This document shows positions 5,022 to 6,001 of a stretch of DNA of 6,001 nucleotides, in pieces. Below the pieces are notes generated by a model. It ran no database searches. It was given only the letters and a program-made list of their open reading frames with translations, and was not told the DNA's origin. Position 1 is the first letter of the stretch, and each line of letters opens with the position of its first letter. Source of the stretch: Coriobacteriia bacterium (GTDB lineage Bacteria; Actinomycetota; Coriobacteriia; Anaerosomatales; SLCP01); NCBI GenBank assembly GCA_007123455.1, contig SKKZ01000204.1, positions 1 to 6,001 on the forward strand, written 5' to 3'. The translations under genes and the position numbers were made by a program.

Positions 5022-5791
5022 TGCACGGGTTCTCGGTGTTCCTCGTCAAGGAGATGACCGAGGTACGGCGTACGTGGCGGTTGTACGTCATTCCGGGGAT
5101 CATGCTCTTCATCGGCCTGATGAGTCCCATTCTTGCGGAGGTCACGCCGAGCCTGGTGTCGTCGATGGCAAGCTCTGAGGGGCAAGGTATCGTCATCGAG
5201 ATTCCGCCGGCGACGACTGTCGACGCTTACTTGCAGTTCAGCAACAACGCGATGCAGATCGCACTCATCGCGCTGATCATCACTGTAGCGGGCGCGATTG
5301 CCGGAGAACGCCGCAGCGGGACGGCACAGCTCGTCCTGACCAAACCGGTGTCCAGGACCGCTATGGTGGTCGCGAAGACGCTCTCGAACTGCCTGTTGAT
5401 GCTGGTTGCGACCATCGTGAGCGCAGCAATCTGCGTCGGGGTGACCGCGGTGATGTTCGGCACCGAGCTACTCGCCGAGTTCGCGGCGTGGGTCGCCCTG
5501 TTCTACCTCCTCGCGTGCCTCTTCGTGGCCCTTGCCGTCATGCTCTCCGTAGTATTGAAATCCCAGGCCGGCGCAGCTGGTGCAGGAATCGCGATCTACT
5601 TCGCTCTCACGATCCTCTCGCTCTGGGACGTGCTCCGGGAGTACACGCCTGTCGGACTCCTGGGTGCGGGAGACCGCATCCTCACCGGTGCGACCGACGT
5701 CCCGGTTCTCTGGCCGGTCGCAACGGGACTCCTCATGATCGGTGTTCTCGTCGGGCTGGCATCGTGGGCGTTTCGAAGGCAAGAGCTCTAA
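5021..5791 (+). CDS. ABC-2 type transporter permease (YxlG/NosY-like)
   Basis: A 256-residue integral membrane protein that would form the channel for the ATPase encoded just before it. About six membrane segments are visible, near residues 21-41, 76-95, 120-147, 155-179, 186-205 and 229-250. The cytoplasmic loop after the second contains GERRSGTAQLVLTKPVSR (95-112), the conserved E-x-x-x-G-T coupling motif of ABC-2 permeases (PF12679-like). The large loop between the first two helices (about 42-75) should be extracellular. The ATG at 5021 overlaps the ATPase TGA by one base and is preceded by GGAGG (5011-5015). It is the last gene of the operon. Related permeases export antimicrobial peptides, drugs or assembly substrates, so the cargo is undetermined. 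Confidence 0.9.
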   Translation: MHGFSVFLVKEMTEVRRTWRLYVIPGIMLFIGLMSPILAEVTPSLVSSMASSEGQGIVIEIPPATTVDAYLQFSNNAMQIALIALIITVAGAIAGERRSGTAQLVLTKPVSRTAMVVAKTLSNCLLMLVATIVSAAICVGVTAVMFGTELLAEFAAWVALFYLLACLFVALAVMLSVVLKSQAGAAGAGIAIYFALTILSLWDVLREYTPVGLLGAGDRILTGATDVPVLWPVATGLLMIGVLVGLASWAFRRQEL

Positions 5792-5800
5792 GACAGGCTC

Positions 5801-5860
5801 GCCCGGTCCGCACAGGAGCACCGCGGACAATACTGACGGGACCCATAAGTCGGATCGGGC
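5801..5860. repeat. Competing inverted repeats in the convergent gap after the permease gene
   Basis: Two foldings share bases. GTCCGC (5806-5811) pairs perfectly with GCGGAC (5823-5828) around an 11-base loop. Alternatively, GCCCGGTCCG (5801-5810) pairs with CGGATCGGGC (5851-5860), ten pairs including one G-T, across a 40-base loop. The gap separates the permease (ends 5791) from the converging oxidoreductase (ends 5866), so one or both may act as a terminator. No T-run follows either stem. Confidence 0.35.
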
Positions 5861-5865
5861 TCGAA

Positions 5866-6001
5866 TCAGGCGCGCAGCCGGTCCAATTCCTCGCCCAGAT
5901 GCCAGTAGATCTCGGAGAACGTCGGGAACTGGAACATAAGGTCACGCAGTTCCATGTAAGGCAGTCGCGCCTTGATTGCGACCGACGCAACGTGGATGAA
6001 C
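5866..6001 (-). CDS. FAD-dependent pyridine-nucleotide oxidoreductase, C-terminal end (runs off right edge)
   Basis: Only the last 44 residues and the TGA stop (complement of 5866-5868) are in the window. The visible part includes AIKARLPYMELRD, then FQFPTFSEIYWHLGEEL near the end. This is the closing segment of the dimerisation domain of the dihydrolipoamide dehydrogenase / mercuric reductase / glutathione reductase superfamily (PF02852), whose consensus there is H-P-T-x-x-E. The residue before P-T is Phe, not the catalytic His of disulfide reductases. The protein may therefore be a family member that does not reduce a disulfide substrate. The full gene should be about 450-480 residues and begin beyond the right edge. 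It converges with the exporter operon. The assignment rests on a short segment recalled from the family. Confidence 0.7.
   Translation of the reverse strand, partial: FIHVASVAIKARLPYMELRDLMFQFPTFSEIYWHLGEELDRLRA

Overview
This is a GC-rich bacterial chromosomal segment, by eye around 60% GC or above. It has strong purine-rich Shine-Dalgarno sites, frequent GTG/TTG starts and tightly packed, overlapping genes. That style fits a high-GC lineage such as an actinobacterium, but there is no rRNA or other phylogenetic marker, so the taxonomic guess is weak. The superoxide dismutase resembles enterobacterial SodB, which does not help the actinobacterial guess. I see no CRISPR array, insertion sequence, phage gene, toxin-antitoxin pair or intact tRNA.

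Layout, left to right. (1) 1-295, minus strand: N-terminal part of an AI-2E-family multi-pass membrane protein, running off the left edge. (2) 296-576: gene-free gap with two inverted repeats. (3) 577-1547, minus strand: a two-gene operon made of a lipid-anchored type I copper protein (cupredoxin) and a GNAT acetyltransferase, joined by an ATGA stop/start overlap. (4) 1734-3082, plus strand: an Fe-type superoxide dismutase followed by a short-chain dehydrogenase of the YueD/benzil-reductase type with a TTG start. Just after it lies a short coding-like tail with no start, then a strong 10-bp hairpin that probably terminates transcription in both directions. (5) 3246-3596, minus strand: a small four-helix membrane protein built from two copies of a helix-RGK-helix-HG unit. 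(6) 3772-5791, plus strand: an operon of a PLDc_N-type two-helix membrane protein, an ABC ATPase and an ABC-2 type permease, with overlapping stops and starts. (7) 5866-6001, minus strand: the last 44 residues of a flavin-dependent pyridine-nucleotide oxidoreductase, running off the right edge.

How the genes may work together: the copper lipoprotein (electron carrier or copper handling outside the membrane) diverges from the cytosolic superoxide dismutase, so the shared 186-bp gap could coordinate a redox or stress response; this is inference. The three-gene operon in region 6 has the same order as yxlE-yxlF-yxlG of the Bacillus subtilis sigY locus (recalled, not searched). It most likely forms a drug or antimicrobial-type exporter with a small accessory membrane protein.

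No wholly new system is evident. The best leads are the duplicated small membrane protein, the conserved-looking exporter cassette, the orphan coding tail at 3087-3161, and the oxidoreductase tail that lacks the usual disulfide-reductase histidine.
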